64,000 nt of DNA, from positions 62,001-126,000 of the forward strand of contig QOQW01000017.1 of assembly GCA_003327425.1 (NCBI GenBank). The letters are read 5' to 3'. Within the stretch, counting starts at the first letter, position 1; every line of letters begins with the position of its first letter. Positions 16,700 through 25,439 of the stretch are shown here, piece after piece. Position numbers and translations under genes: made by a program. The notes under the pieces were generated by a model. The model saw only the letters and a list, made by a program, of their open reading frames with translations, made no database searches and was not told where the DNA came from. Origin of the DNA: Candidatus Ozemibacter sibiricus (lineage in GTDB: Bacteria; Muiribacteriota; Ozemobacteria; Ozemobacterales; Ozemobacteraceae).

Positions 16700-18223
16700 T
16701 CAATGCAATAGGTCCTCAGGCGTTTCGGAACTACCTTGCTCGCCCGGTGTCACCGTCGCACCTTCGACTTGAGAACCGGATGGCGACTGGGCTTGTCCGT
16801 CATCCGAACTCATACTCCCATTCTGGTTGGCCGCCGAACCTGTGCCGCTCCCTTGTCCTGCCAAGGCACCAGCAGGAGCATTCACCTGGCCGGTTCCTGG
16901 CTGGGTTGAGGCTGAGGAGGCCTCACTGGTCGAGGCTGCACCGGCTCCTCCGGCTCCGCCCTTCTTCTGGTTTTCACGCGCATCAATATCCCGGAAGATA
17001 TCCTCGAACCATTTCTCCATGTCGGCTCGACTTCCTTGGAAGCCAGTGATCTTCTTCCAGGTTTCGAAATCTTTGCGCGCCAAATCCCGCCACTTGGTGG
17101 CAATCCTCCGGGCTCTAGCAAAATTGCCCCAGTCCAGGTGCTTTGAATATCTGTTTACATCTCGATTCCAGGCCTCTGCGGTCATTCCTCCGCTCTCTTC
17201 GAATCGAACGTCTGCCAGCAATTTTTCAAGGTAGCTGAGGAACATCTCCTTGGACCCCTGATAATTGAGGGCCTTTTTCACAGCTTCAAAGTCATTCTTC
17301 ACGTAGCCCAGCCATTTTTCGACCAAGGCTTTGGCTTGTCTGAATTCTCCAACGGCCAAAGCATCAAGGAAATCTTCACTGTCTTTCTTCCATTCAAGGT
17401 AATAATCCTGAACTTTGACGCGTTGCGAACCGGTCCCAATGTTGGAAGGGGGTGAGGGCGGCATCGATGGCCCCACTGGTCCGACGCCTGTTTGATTCTT
17501 GCCAAGGCTAGACCCGGGCCCTTGGCCGACAACATTGACCTGACCAGCTTGCGCATCGATATCGGCAAAAATCTTCCGGAAGAACGCTTCCATTTCTTCA
17601 CGGGTTCCAACGAAACCTGAAATTTTTTTCCACTCTTCAAAATTGTTCGACGCCAAGCGGTACCATTTTTGGGCAATGGCTCGCGCCATTCCGTAGCTGC
17701 CAGAATTCAAATGCCTGGTATAACGGTCAACATCACGCTTCCAGATTTCGCTCGACATGCCTCCAGCCTCTTCCCAGGCGACATCGCTACGGCATTTGGC
17801 GAAAAATGCCATAGCCGCTTGCTGGTCACCAGCATACCCCGTGGCTTGCTTGAAATCTTGGAAGCGTTCTTTGGCAATAGCCTCCCATTTGGCGATCAGC
17901 GCATAGGCTTTTTGGTAGTTGCCAGCCGCCAATGCGTCAAAGTAGGCTTCCTGATCGAACCGCCATTCGGCCGCCAGCGTCGCCCCCCCATTATTGTTGC
18001 GGCGCAATCCCAGGGCTCCAGGGGCTGTCCCAATCAAAGAAACAGGAGACCCGGACTCCGATTGCGGAAGATTCACTTGGGTGGTCCCAGAACTGTTCCG
18101 CAAGCCCCTCAATTTCAACACCTCTTGCAAGTTCTGCCCATAACAGGCCACCACCGTCACCAGACTGACCACCACCATGGCCAGAACCGATCTCGCCCAT
18201 AGGCCATTCGAATGGATGTTCAC
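16700..18223 (-). CDS. Exported protein with four copies of a ~70-residue helical repeat
   Basis: About 507 residues. The GTG start at 18223 follows AGGAGG and gives a signal sequence with core VLAMVVVSLVTVVA. The body holds four related units at about residues 85-155, 158-225, 275-350 and 352-417. Each has an acidic start, an A-rich helix with a conserved KW pair, then a pattern like NFEEWKK-x2-GF-x-G and an aromatic FF/WF before an acidic stretch (examples: NNFEEWKKISGFVGTREEM and KDFETWKKITGFQGSRADM). Units 2 and 4 start D-V-x-R-Y-T/S. Linkers and the C-terminus are Gly/Ser/Pro-rich. A fifth unit is seen at the C-terminus of the gene upstream. I do not recognise the family. Last gene of the lower-GC operon with an ECF sigma and FecR-like regulator. 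Confidence 0.75.
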   Translation of the reverse strand: MNIHSNGLWARSVLAMVVVSLVTVVACYGQNLQEVLKLRGLRNSSGTTQVNLPQSESGSPVSLIGTAPGALGLRRNNNGGATLAAEWRFDQEAYFDALAAGNYQKAYALIAKWEAIAKERFQDFKQATGYAGDQQAAMAFFAKCRSDVAWEEAGGMSSEIWKRDVDRYTRHLNSGSYGMARAIAQKWYRLASNNFEEWKKISGFVGTREEMEAFFRKIFADIDAQAGQVNVVGQGPGSSLGKNQTGVGPVGPSMPPSPPSNIGTGSQRVKVQDYYLEWKKDSEDFLDALAVGEFRQAKALVEKWLGYVKNDFEAVKKALNYQGSKEMFLSYLEKLLADVRFEESGGMTAEAWNRDVNRYSKHLDWGNFARARRIATKWRDLARKDFETWKKITGFQGSRADMEKWFEDIFRDIDARENQKKGGAGGAGAASTSEASSASTQPGTGQVNAPAGALAGQGSGTGSAANQNGSMSSDDGQAQSPSGSQVEGATVTPGEQGSSETPEDLLH

Positions 18224-18330
18224 GAACGTGTTCCTCCTAAAAAATGATTTTTCCTCAACAGGAATTTGGAGATACGCTAGCTTGGGTCCAGATGGCTTCT
18301 CAGTGTAGCCAATGACCGTCCCACTCATCC

Positions 18331-19227
18331 TCAGGGCAAATCGGGCGACAACCCGCCTTCCCCCACATGGTCGGACTCAGGGTCCCTATGCTCAAAGCAA
18401 GCCACTGCGGCGACCGCGACTGGCGAATCCGCCAGGATCATTCGATAGTGGGGAAAGGCCGCGAAGAACATCCGCCATCGGTTGGCGATTCCCGCCGCCA
18501 ACCGATGCTGGCCGCGCGACTGCGCTTGCGTGTAACGTTTCAGATCGGTACGTAACGTCGCTTCCATTCTCGCAACGACAGAAAGCGAAACAGAGAGCTC
18601 AGTTGGTTCTTCTGAACCGGATGGTGCAAGGGATTGAGGGACTCCATCCTCCGAGAAACCAGGCGCCAGCATTTGCCGGATGTCAGCAGGAGAAAAATTT
18701 TTGTTGGCAGGCATCTGATTGATATCCTGCAAAGTTTCCACAGGCGTGCTTTGGCCTGTCACGGTTGGTTGCGTAAGGTCAGCAGGTTGCACCGGCCACG
18801 TCGCAGTTAACGATGACCCCCCGCCGCCGGGGAGGCTCCCCGAACCGCTGAAGGAAGAGCTCCCCGGGAGGTTCCCGAAAAGGCCCGATTCAATGGTCCC
18901 TGGTGTTGAACCAGTGGTGCCGCTTGCCAACGATCGCAGTCGCTCCAGAAATTCGCTGGCAGCCGTACTCACGCCCCCCGATGGGGCTGCCCGATTCAAA
19001 ATATCAGAGATGGGGTCGGTACGCGGTGGAGGGCTGGAGGAAGGGGCTGTTCCTGGCACAGGGAGTTGGGCCCACCCCACGGAGGAAAACCCAAGGCAGA
19101 GAAAAAGCAATAGGAGGATCGTCAAGGGTTTCGCCCGGCAGAATCCAACGGCAACCCGGAGCCGAATACCGAAGCTGGGAAAGATCAGAGTTCGTGGTTC
19201 ATGATTGAGCCCCCATGGCTTATTCAT
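18331..19227 (-). CDS. Exported Gly/Ser/Pro-rich protein with one C-terminal repeat unit
   Basis: A 298-residue protein. A long N-terminal region is followed by a hydrophobic core PLTILLLLFLCLGFSSVGWA that acts as signal peptide. The middle is low-complexity Gly/Ser/Pro. The last 80 residues read DLKRYTQAQSRGQHRLAAGI, then ANRWRMFFAAF, which aligns with units 2 and 4 of the downstream gene (D-x-x-R-Y-T, G-x4-A-x-x-I-A-x-K/R-W). GAGGAGG lies 6 bases before the ATG, and the gene overlaps the FecR-like gene by 8 bases. Family unknown. Confidence 0.72.
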   Translation of the reverse strand: MNKPWGLNHEPRTLIFPSFGIRLRVAVGFCRAKPLTILLLLFLCLGFSSVGWAQLPVPGTAPSSSPPPRTDPISDILNRAAPSGGVSTAASEFLERLRSLASGTTGSTPGTIESGLFGNLPGSSSFSGSGSLPGGGGSSLTATWPVQPADLTQPTVTGQSTPVETLQDINQMPANKNFSPADIRQMLAPGFSEDGVPQSLAPSGSEEPTELSVSLSVVARMEATLRTDLKRYTQAQSRGQHRLAAGIANRWRMFFAAFPHYRMILADSPVAVAAVACFEHRDPESDHVGEGGLSPDLP

Positions 19228-20185
19228 GGAGAACCTCCTCGATGGTTGTCAGCGATTGACCGGTGAGCTGAGCATTGCCAGAACCCACGGTATTGGGAGG
19301 ACTGTCCGGAACCGACACAGGTCCCGATACTGGTCCGGAGCGAGGGAATCCAGCCGCATCTACCACCAATTTCTGGCCAGCTTTCACCTGAGCCGCAAAT
19401 CCGGTGATGGTAGCCACCTCGACGCACCCTTCTGTGACTTCGAGTTCGATGTCCCCTGTCGACTGACACGTCACAGAAAAGACCGTTCCGCGAACACCCA
19501 GCACCGCCACCGGGGTTGAAACAGAAAATCGAATATGTCCTCCTGGGGGAACCCTCACGGTGATTTTCCCTTGGCGCAGCCGGATTTCGGAATCGACCAA
19601 CCGGAAAGACACAGCCTTTCCTTCAACTTCCACCCCATGGGTCGACCGGAGGATGATCGTTCCGCTGGCTTGATAATCCGCATGAAGAGCGAGCGAGCCA
19701 GAGATGGTGCCGATAGATCGCCCGCCAGCATCTATCACCGTACCTTGGCGCAGGTCCCAGACCGATTCGCCCACCACCCGCCTGGGAGAACCTGTTTCCA
19801 ACCGGGTAGGGCGCCACGGCCATGTCCGCCACCCCCATCCGAGGAGCCCCACGACCACGATCAAACTTGCCACCCAAGCGAGGGAGATACGCAACGGCAT
19901 CATGGCCGGAGGCGAGGTTTTTCGACCGGTGGGAGGGATAGAGGCCTGAGAAACCACGAGCCGCTCTCGAACCTCTTCCATGGTCAGCGGCACAAACCGT
20001 TTCTGGATGGCCGTTCGAAGCTGAACCATCTGGGCTTCAAATGACTGCACTCCTTCCATCGCCTGGCGACAGGACGTACAGGTTTGGCAATGGTGAAGGA
20101 TCTCGGGAGAAGGGGCGGGAATCGTTTCTTTTTCCAGAAGCTGCTTGAGCAGCTCTTCCGTGCGAGCACACCTAGAATCAATCAT
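19220..20185 (-). CDS. Anti-sigma-like membrane protein: zinc finger plus FecR domain
   Basis: About 321 residues. The N-terminus has the zf-HC2 pattern HHCQTCTSC of anti-sigma factors. A membrane helix follows (ISLAWVASLIVVVGLLGWGW), then a FecR-type domain (DLRQGTVIDAGGRSIGTISG; VSTPVAVLGVRGTVFSV). This fits a membrane anti-sigma factor with a periplasmic sensing part. The start at 20185 is chosen for GAGGTG 6 bases upstream; an ATG at 20212 overlaps the sigma stop by 4 bases and is also possible. It follows the ECF sigma gene directly and precedes two exported proteins that it presumably controls or senses. Confidence 0.85.
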   Translation of the reverse strand: MIDSRCARTEELLKQLLEKETIPAPSPEILHHCQTCTSCRQAMEGVQSFEAQMVQLRTAIQKRFVPLTMEEVRERLVVSQASIPPTGRKTSPPAMMPLRISLAWVASLIVVVGLLGWGWRTWPWRPTRLETGSPRRVVGESVWDLRQGTVIDAGGRSIGTISGSLALHADYQASGTIILRSTHGVEVEGKAVSFRLVDSEIRLRQGKITVRVPPGGHIRFSVSTPVAVLGVRGTVFSVTCQSTGDIELEVTEGCVEVATITGFAAQVKAGQKLVVDAAGFPRSGPVSGPVSVPDSPPNTVGSGNAQLTGQSLTTIEEVLHE

Positions 20186-20208
20186 AGCCCACACCTCGGT
20201 TGGAGGGA

Positions 20209-20790
20209 TCATTCTCGTGCAAGGAGATCGAGAAGTCGCCGGCGCCCCTCGAATAACAGGGCACGAACGCTTCCCGGCGTCTTGTTGCCCAGCAGATCTG
20301 CGATCTCATGCGAGCGAAGATCGAAAAAATATCGCATGACCAGAACCTCGCGCAGTTCATCAGGCAATCGACCGAGAGCGTCTTCGATATCGCGTTTGTT
20401 CATGGCGGACTGAGCCGGATCCTTGCCACCTGGCGTCGATGACATCAACGACGGCGCTTGGCCCTGTCGGTCCGATTTCCGCAAATGATCAATGACCAGA
20501 TGCCGGCAGACCTTCATCAGCCAAGCTCGTGGGTTCTCCGGCATTCCCCCTTTCTCGACCGTCTGAAGCAACCGAACAAATGTTTCTGAAACGAGATCAT
20601 TGGCCAGATCACCGGCGCACTTCCATTGCGAGCGCAGATACCAGCGCACCAGAGGCGAATACATCTGGAAAATCTCTGGCAATGAGCACTCCTTCACTGA
20701 CTCACCTTGCTCTCCTTCGCATTGGCTTCCACCCAATGAACTTGACGGTTGATGGGCAGCAACTGTTGGAAATTTTTGTGACTCAGCCAT
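20209..20790 (-). CDS. ECF-family RNA polymerase sigma factor
   Basis: A 193-residue sigma-70 family protein. Region 2 is at about 39-105 (FQMYSPLVRWYLRS, then DLVSETFVRLL and NPRAWLMKVCRHLVIDHLRK) and region 4 at about 138-190 (LGRLPDELREVLVMRYFFDL; SHEIADLLGNKTPGSVRALL). A helix-turn-helix for the -35 is clear. GGGAGG lies 5 bases before the ATG. Partner of the zinc-finger/FecR protein downstream, with which it shares 4 bases at most. It lies 45 bases after the pseudopilin gene in the same orientation, so it may be read from the upstream promoter as well as its own. Confidence 0.92.
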   Translation of the reverse strand: MAESQKFPTVAAHQPSSSLGGSQCEGEQGESVKECSLPEIFQMYSPLVRWYLRSQWKCAGDLANDLVSETFVRLLQTVEKGGMPENPRAWLMKVCRHLVIDHLRKSDRQGQAPSLMSSTPGGKDPAQSAMNKRDIEDALGRLPDELREVLVMRYFFDLRSHEIADLLGNKTPGSVRALLFEGRRRLLDLLARE

Positions 20791-20835
20791 GTCAACCTCC
20801 CATAGGATGGGTGGGGCTCCCTAGCCCATGAATGA

Positions 20836-21411
20836 TCATTTGGGAAAATCCCAGATCCAGGCAGCTAGATCGGGGGAATTTCTGAACCCTGTGGCAAGCA
20901 CGCGCTCAAAGGTGGATTTTTTGATTTTTCCCTTCATGACAGCTCGAATCCTGACGCAGGAGCCTGCGGGATCAAGAGCAGACGCAGTGAATTCATGGAT
21001 CAACCCAGTTCCAACGCGAAATCTGGACACGACTCCTCCTGTCTGATCCATTTCTTCCCGAACGACTTCCCCGTCTGGGGCGGAGAATGAATAGCGCACC
21101 CGTTTTTCCCCTGCCAGATCAATGATTGGAAACATGAAGCTCGTGGCCGCCGCAGCCGAGGGGGCAAATTCGATTCGCCCGCCCCCGGGAGCCTGACGGG
21201 TCACGATAGCCATGGGAATGCCACGAGCAAAATCCTTTCCCAACATTCGAAACAGAATCCCGATGGCATGGGAATGATCGGTGGCTTCCCGACCGAACTG
21301 AGTCCCTCGCAGCCCTTGCTGGAGAAGCCGCCAGCCCGCCGCCAGAATCAATGAAAACACGAGGATCCCCACGGCCACCTCTACCAACGTGAAACACTTG
21401 GCGCGCTTCAT
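20836..21411 (-). CDS. Pseudopilin-like protein with Cys at the cleavage site
   Basis: A 191-residue type IV pilin-like protein starting MKRAKCFTLVEVAVGILVFS. The prepilin helix with Glu5 is intact, but the residue before Phe1 is Cys where prepilin peptidase normally needs Gly. The C-terminal part has a GspJ-like mix of strands (RIEFAPSAAAATSFMFP; RVRYSFSAPDGEVV). ATG overlaps the preceding gene by 4 bases. Minor pseudopilins of this type cap type II secretion or pilus machines. Confidence 0.82.
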   Translation of the reverse strand: MKRAKCFTLVEVAVGILVFSLILAAGWRLLQQGLRGTQFGREATDHSHAIGILFRMLGKDFARGIPMAIVTRQAPGGGRIEFAPSAAAATSFMFPIIDLAGEKRVRYSFSAPDGEVVREEMDQTGGVVSRFRVGTGLIHEFTASALDPAGSCVRIRAVMKGKIKKSTFERVLATGFRNSPDLAAWIWDFPK

Positions 21412-21893
21412 TCGATCAACACTTGGGGAAACTCCAACTGGCGAGGCCGGCCAGTTCCTTCCTTCCAGCTTACGGCTAGCACCACCAGGCGACCGGCCCT
21501 GCCAATCCCATCCTGGGTTGGTGGCATGGCCAAATCATCGACCGTCAGGCGGACTGCGAATATTTGGCTATCCCAGGAGGGGAGATTGACTCGATTCATT
21601 CCTGGTGGCCCGGGTAACTCGACCCAGCCATCTGGTCCCATTGACACATCCACCGGGGTAGGAGTCGGAGGAATCAGGCCAGCCCGCAGATGGCGAACCT
21701 GCTCCAGAAAACTGCTTCCAATGCTCCATGCCTCGATCTCATGGGTACTGAGCCGCACGGACGATTGGGCCTGCCCCAAGACAACAAATATGGGGACGAG
21801 AATGAGCCCGAGCAGACCACACGCGATCAAAATTTCGACAAGGGAAAAACCCTTCCTGGATCGATCGCCATAGACCCTGCTCGACAGCTTCAT
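21408..21893 (-). CDS. Pseudopilin-like protein
   Basis: A 161-residue protein with a standard class III prepilin leader, RKGFSLVEILIACGLLGLIL; Gly precedes Phe and Glu5 is kept. The C-terminal 120 residues are a short globular part with VEL and VRL strands, close in size to GspI/PulI-like minor pseudopilins. ATG overlaps the stop of the upstream gene by 4 bases, and its own stop overlaps the next ATG by 4, so the three pseudopilin genes are translationally coupled. Confidence 0.85.
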   Translation of the reverse strand: MKLSSRVYGDRSRKGFSLVEILIACGLLGLILVPIFVVLGQAQSSVRLSTHEIEAWSIGSSFLEQVRHLRAGLIPPTPTPVDVSMGPDGWVELPGPPGMNRVNLPSWDSQIFAVRLTVDDLAMPPTQDGIGRAGRLVVLAVSWKEGTGRPRQLEFPQVLIE

Positions 21894-23962
21894 AATTCCA
21901 TTTCTTCCAGGAAGGATGGGCGCCCCAGCATGAACACGTGATTGCGGAGCAGATTTTCAGGGATCATGGGATCAAAGCCCTGGTCATAGAGGATGATGCC
22001 CCCACACCTGGCGATGCGCTGAGGATCGACCCATTTGACGCAGAGACCGCCGCTGATGGCCAGACGATTGTCCCAGAGCAGCGTTCCTTCAGGAGCCAGC
22101 AATAGAGCTTCCGCATCGCCACTGACTACCCGGATGTTCTTCCGCCGCGATATGATCACCATTCGGCCTGCGGCCGTTCCACGACGAATGGAATGCACCA
22201 CGACGTCCCCCTCTACCACCAATACTACTGGGGCATCCACCACGATCCGATCTGCGACCCTCAGATCACCCTGGACATGAATGATCGCAGGCTTGACAAA
22301 ACGCCACCCATTCTGAACTGGTTGAACCACCGACAACCGCAACAATTGGTCGCCATCCTGCACCTGGTAGGCCCATCCATCCTCGATGGCAGCAAAACCA
22401 GACGCCAGATCACACCCCGCCAGATCGGCCTGCAGACGAGGTTGGTCATCCTGTGCACTGCGGGGCAGGATAAAGTTATGCCCATCATTGGGATATTCCG
22501 AACCTCCGGCATCATGGCGAAATACATGGGGCGAGGGAAAGGACCTCATCTGGCCTTCCGAGGTCTGGTCGAAAAGACTGTCATAGAGGGCATTATAAGC
22601 AGGAAATCCGCTGGCGCGCGAAAAATCGAAAGAAAGTTTGGTCATGAATGTAATGTAGTCGTTGGCCGCCCCGCTATTATAGGTCGGCATCAGATCTGTC
22701 AAGGAGGTGGGAACCCCAGACAACCCGGCCGGATTGAGAAAGAGATCATAACCACTGGCGCTTACCAGATGCGGCGACAGCGGGGGTAGTTATAAAGAGG
22801 CCCTGGTGAGCCGAGGCAGTGGGAAGACCAACTTGTGGCTTCGCACAGCATCGGCGACCGAATCCCCATTTCCATCGTAGATCATGGTCGCATAGAGGAA
22901 AAATCTGGCCAGGACGTTACCGATAACCCGCGTGGGTGAAATCTTGGTCTTGTTGCCGTACAGCCGCAAAACGCTTGACCGCTCCATTCGAGCCGCCACG
23001 CCTGCTCCAACTACTTTCTTGAGGACCTCGCTGGTCGTCCATTCTTTCATGGCTCCAATCGGCGTGAAGCGGACGCGCAAACGAGAAGATCCTAGGTAGG
23101 GCGAGCAGGCATAAGGCAATTCTGCGTTGGGGGAGACACCGAAATACAATCGAGGCCAGAACAAAAAGGTCTCAGATTCACGGCGACTGGGGTGAGTGCC
23201 ATCAAGATTCAGGAAGATGCGGGAGCCGCCCAAATAAACCCATCCAGATTCTCTCCAGGATTCCAGAGCGGACGGGACAAAAGGCCGCATGGAATGCATT
23301 AAAAGCAGGCTGTCTTGCGGCCCGACATCTTCCTGGAACCGCTTTTCTTTGATATTGAACATTTCTGGATCATCACAAGAACGTACAAACAGCGTGAATT
23401 TCGCCGGGATCAGAGGGAGAAGACATTTGTGCACGAATGGACGGCGAATGACCCAGAAATATTTCTTCTTCCGCCACGAAAACAAAATTTCAAGGTTGAC
23501 GAACCCCTGATGAAACGCAGGCTGGCGCTTCATCAGGGAAAACACCGCTCGCATGCGCACATCGCTCAGCTCAGGAAACCGCCCGCACACCTTGGCGATG
23601 ACTTGTTCCAAGTCGGCTCGCCGGTCGAGATCGCCTGGCTCCAGAATCACTCCATCCAGGGAGGCCCCATTGCTCAAATTGAAGGGGGAATCCCCTCCTG
23701 AAGGGGGAAAGAGTTTGCGACAGCCAGCGCGCATCCGAAACGACTCTTCCAAAAAACTCCAGAATGGCTCGGCGACCGCAGCGGCCATCGCTCCGGTTAT
23801 GGTTTCCCCGACGACATCGACCGACATGCTTCTCAGATGCCGAGAGTACGAATGAAGAGAAGCAAAGAGCAAGCCCAGGAACACCAACGTCAGCAAGACA
23901 AAGACCAACGCGACACCTTCACGCAAAGAGCGTTGCCTACAGTGTACTCGCCATCGGGCCAC
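21890..23962 (-). pseudogene. PilX/GspK-like exported protein interrupted by an in-frame TAA
   Basis: One reading frame of 691 codons runs from a GTG at 23962 to the stop at 21890 but is broken by a single TAA at 22792-22790. The first 390 residues begin with a Met/Arg leader and a membrane helix (GVALVFVLLTLVFLGLLFAS), typical of PilX or GspK-like proteins. The segment after the TAA continues without a gap (LPPLSPHLVSASGYDLFLNP) and then a beta-rich part with IHVQGDLRVADRIVV and VVEGDVVV. No good ribosome site or ATG lies just after the TAA; the nearest starts are a TTG at 22723 and an ATG 11 codons later. It could be a nonsense mutation, stop-codon readthrough, a sequencing error or two genes with reinitiation. 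Confidence 0.6.
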
Positions 23963-23998
23963 CGTTGTCAGTCTCCTACGTTTCCTTGGGCCTCCACC

Positions 23999-24027
23999 AG
24001 CTTACACATAAAACCAAGCGATGACAA
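23999..24027 (-). promoter_or_regulatory. Promoter of the pseudopilin/ECF operon
   Basis: Read leftward: TTGTCA (24027-24022), 17 bases, TAAGCT (24004-23999), about 37 bases before the GTG at 23962. An inverted repeat ACCAAG/CTTGGT (24034-24039, 24048-24053, 8-base spacer) lies just upstream and could bind a regulator. GGAGA before the GTG is the ribosome site. Confidence 0.6.
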
Positions 24028-24748
24028 CAATTTACCAAGGATGGTATCTTGGTAGTGGCACGACTTGACTGATGGGCATTTCCGTACTATACCAGCTTCA
24101 TCCTCGAGACAAAGACTGGGTAGCTTTCCCCGTAAGTCCCTGTCTTTCTCTAAATCCGATTTTTCCACGAAGTGGTTCTCCTAATGTGTCTCGCACACTA
24201 CATGCACACTACAATTTGGGGCTCATCAGTTAGCGTACTGCCACTACCGGTATCTTATCAGTCAAGGCCCTTAAGTGCTTGTCGCACGAACGCCAAGAAT
24301 GAGCATTTCTTGTGCGGTCATCCAGCAGACGCGTTCCGGATCCAGAGCACTGAGTACCGGAAGCAAAAAAGCCGGATTCATGCACCAAGCTCTTCAGTGA
24401 GGTACCTGCCTCACGCCCAGAGGCATCCCCACCAAGGGGTCTGGAGCGAGGTTCGGGAATTAGCGCATCGAGTTCCCACCTCACGAGGGTTTTCACCACT
24501 ACCCGTTTGCTTCTGCGATGACAATAGGCCACCTTGGGGAGTGTCTCTTTTCGCTGCCCTCTCATGGGCCCATCCTATGCCGGAAGATGAAATTATCGAG
24601 TCTTTCTCGCTGAAGAAGGTTACAATCCCCCGCCTCATCGGGCGCCAACCAACAATCTTCAAAATAGCTGATCAACTCTTAAAATGCAATAGACACCGTA
24701 TCGTGGATTCTGCTCTATCAAACTCACTTGAGGGTACCCCCTCTCCGT
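24028..24748. other. 720-base lower-GC stretch without a recognised gene
   Basis: Between the pseudopilin operon promoter and a divergently read exported-protein gene. Frames of 80-110 codons exist on both strands but have no ribosome sites, no domain and a composition like untranslated sequence. No tRNA, terminator or transposase remnant is seen. It may be leftover sequence of a transferred segment or a long untranslated RNA. Confidence 0.5.
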
Positions 24749-24758
24749 GTGGTATCAT
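24749..24758 (+). promoter_or_regulatory. Extended -10 before the Tyr/His-rich exported protein
   Basis: GTGTGGTATCAT contains a TGG-TATCAT extended -10, about 90 bases before the ATG at 24849. A TTGAGG at 24728 is 19 bases upstream of it, too far for a normal -35, so an extended -10 promoter is more likely. The same TGTGGTAT core precedes yitT and lgt. Confidence 0.45.
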
Positions 24759-24848
24759 GTACACGTGGAGCGGCCCGCGAAGACCGACCACCGCGGTCGT
24801 GTCCGCACCAAGGAAGGGTTCTCGCACATCAACAAGGAGGTTGATCGT

Positions 24849-25418
24849 ATGCAGCGCATGTTCCAGGCGAGGGATCTGGTCGGTACCGGAGTGGCGGTGG
24901 TCGCCTGTTTCCTGCTGTTGACGCAGGCGGGATGGTGCCAGAACGCGCCCACGCCCTCCCAGCTTCCCACCTACATCTATGGATGCGGCGGCTTCCATTA
25001 TCATTGCTGCCACACGAACGGATTCTATACCACCGACGGCCGCCACGTATTCTACTTCCCCTACGGGTTTCCGCGGTCCGTCCACCGGCACAACATCTAT
25101 TCGGGGTACGGGCCCGACTTCCGGTTCTCGACCCGCTACCGCTGGACCTCCCGCCCATTGCATTGGGGCTGTCCGTGTCATCCTGCCTACCAGATGCAAT
25201 TCCAGGGCCCCTACTGGGCCCATACCACCTATCGCGCCGCGCGAGGCCTGTTCCATCGCAGCAACTGGAAGTGCGCGTGGATTCCCTATTACGTGGCCGC
25301 CATTCCGGCTGCGCCGGTGCTGGGGGTCGCCCCCACCGGTCCTGCCACCCCAGCCTATCCGGCGCCTGGCACCAGCACCCTGCCGGGGCCGGCCACCCTT
25401 CCGCCAGCCAGGAAATAG
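24849..25418 (+). CDS. Small exported His/Tyr/Cys-rich protein
   Basis: A 189-residue protein. The start at 24849 follows AAGGAGG by 8 bases and gives a clear signal peptide (GTGVAVVACFLLLTQAGWC) ending near residue 28. The mature part is rich in Tyr, His, Phe and Cys (GFHYHCCHTNGFYTTDGRHVF; YFPYGFPRS) and has a Pro/Ala/Gly tail. The paired Cys and His suggest metal binding or disulfides. No family recognised. The two downstream genes are on the other strand. Confidence 0.72.
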   Translation: MQRMFQARDLVGTGVAVVACFLLLTQAGWCQNAPTPSQLPTYIYGCGGFHYHCCHTNGFYTTDGRHVFYFPYGFPRSVHRHNIYSGYGPDFRFSTRYRWTSRPLHWGCPCHPAYQMQFQGPYWAHTTYRAARGLFHRSNWKCAWIPYYVAAIPAAPVLGVAPTGPATPAYPAPGTSTLPGPATLPPARK

Positions 25419-25439
25419 CCGACCATCCGCGACACCGGC

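Noticed and set aside
24172-24921. A 249-codon plus-strand frame across the lower-GC gap
   Set aside because: No ribosome site, no domain, and its 3' part overlaps the well-supported exported protein gene in another frame.
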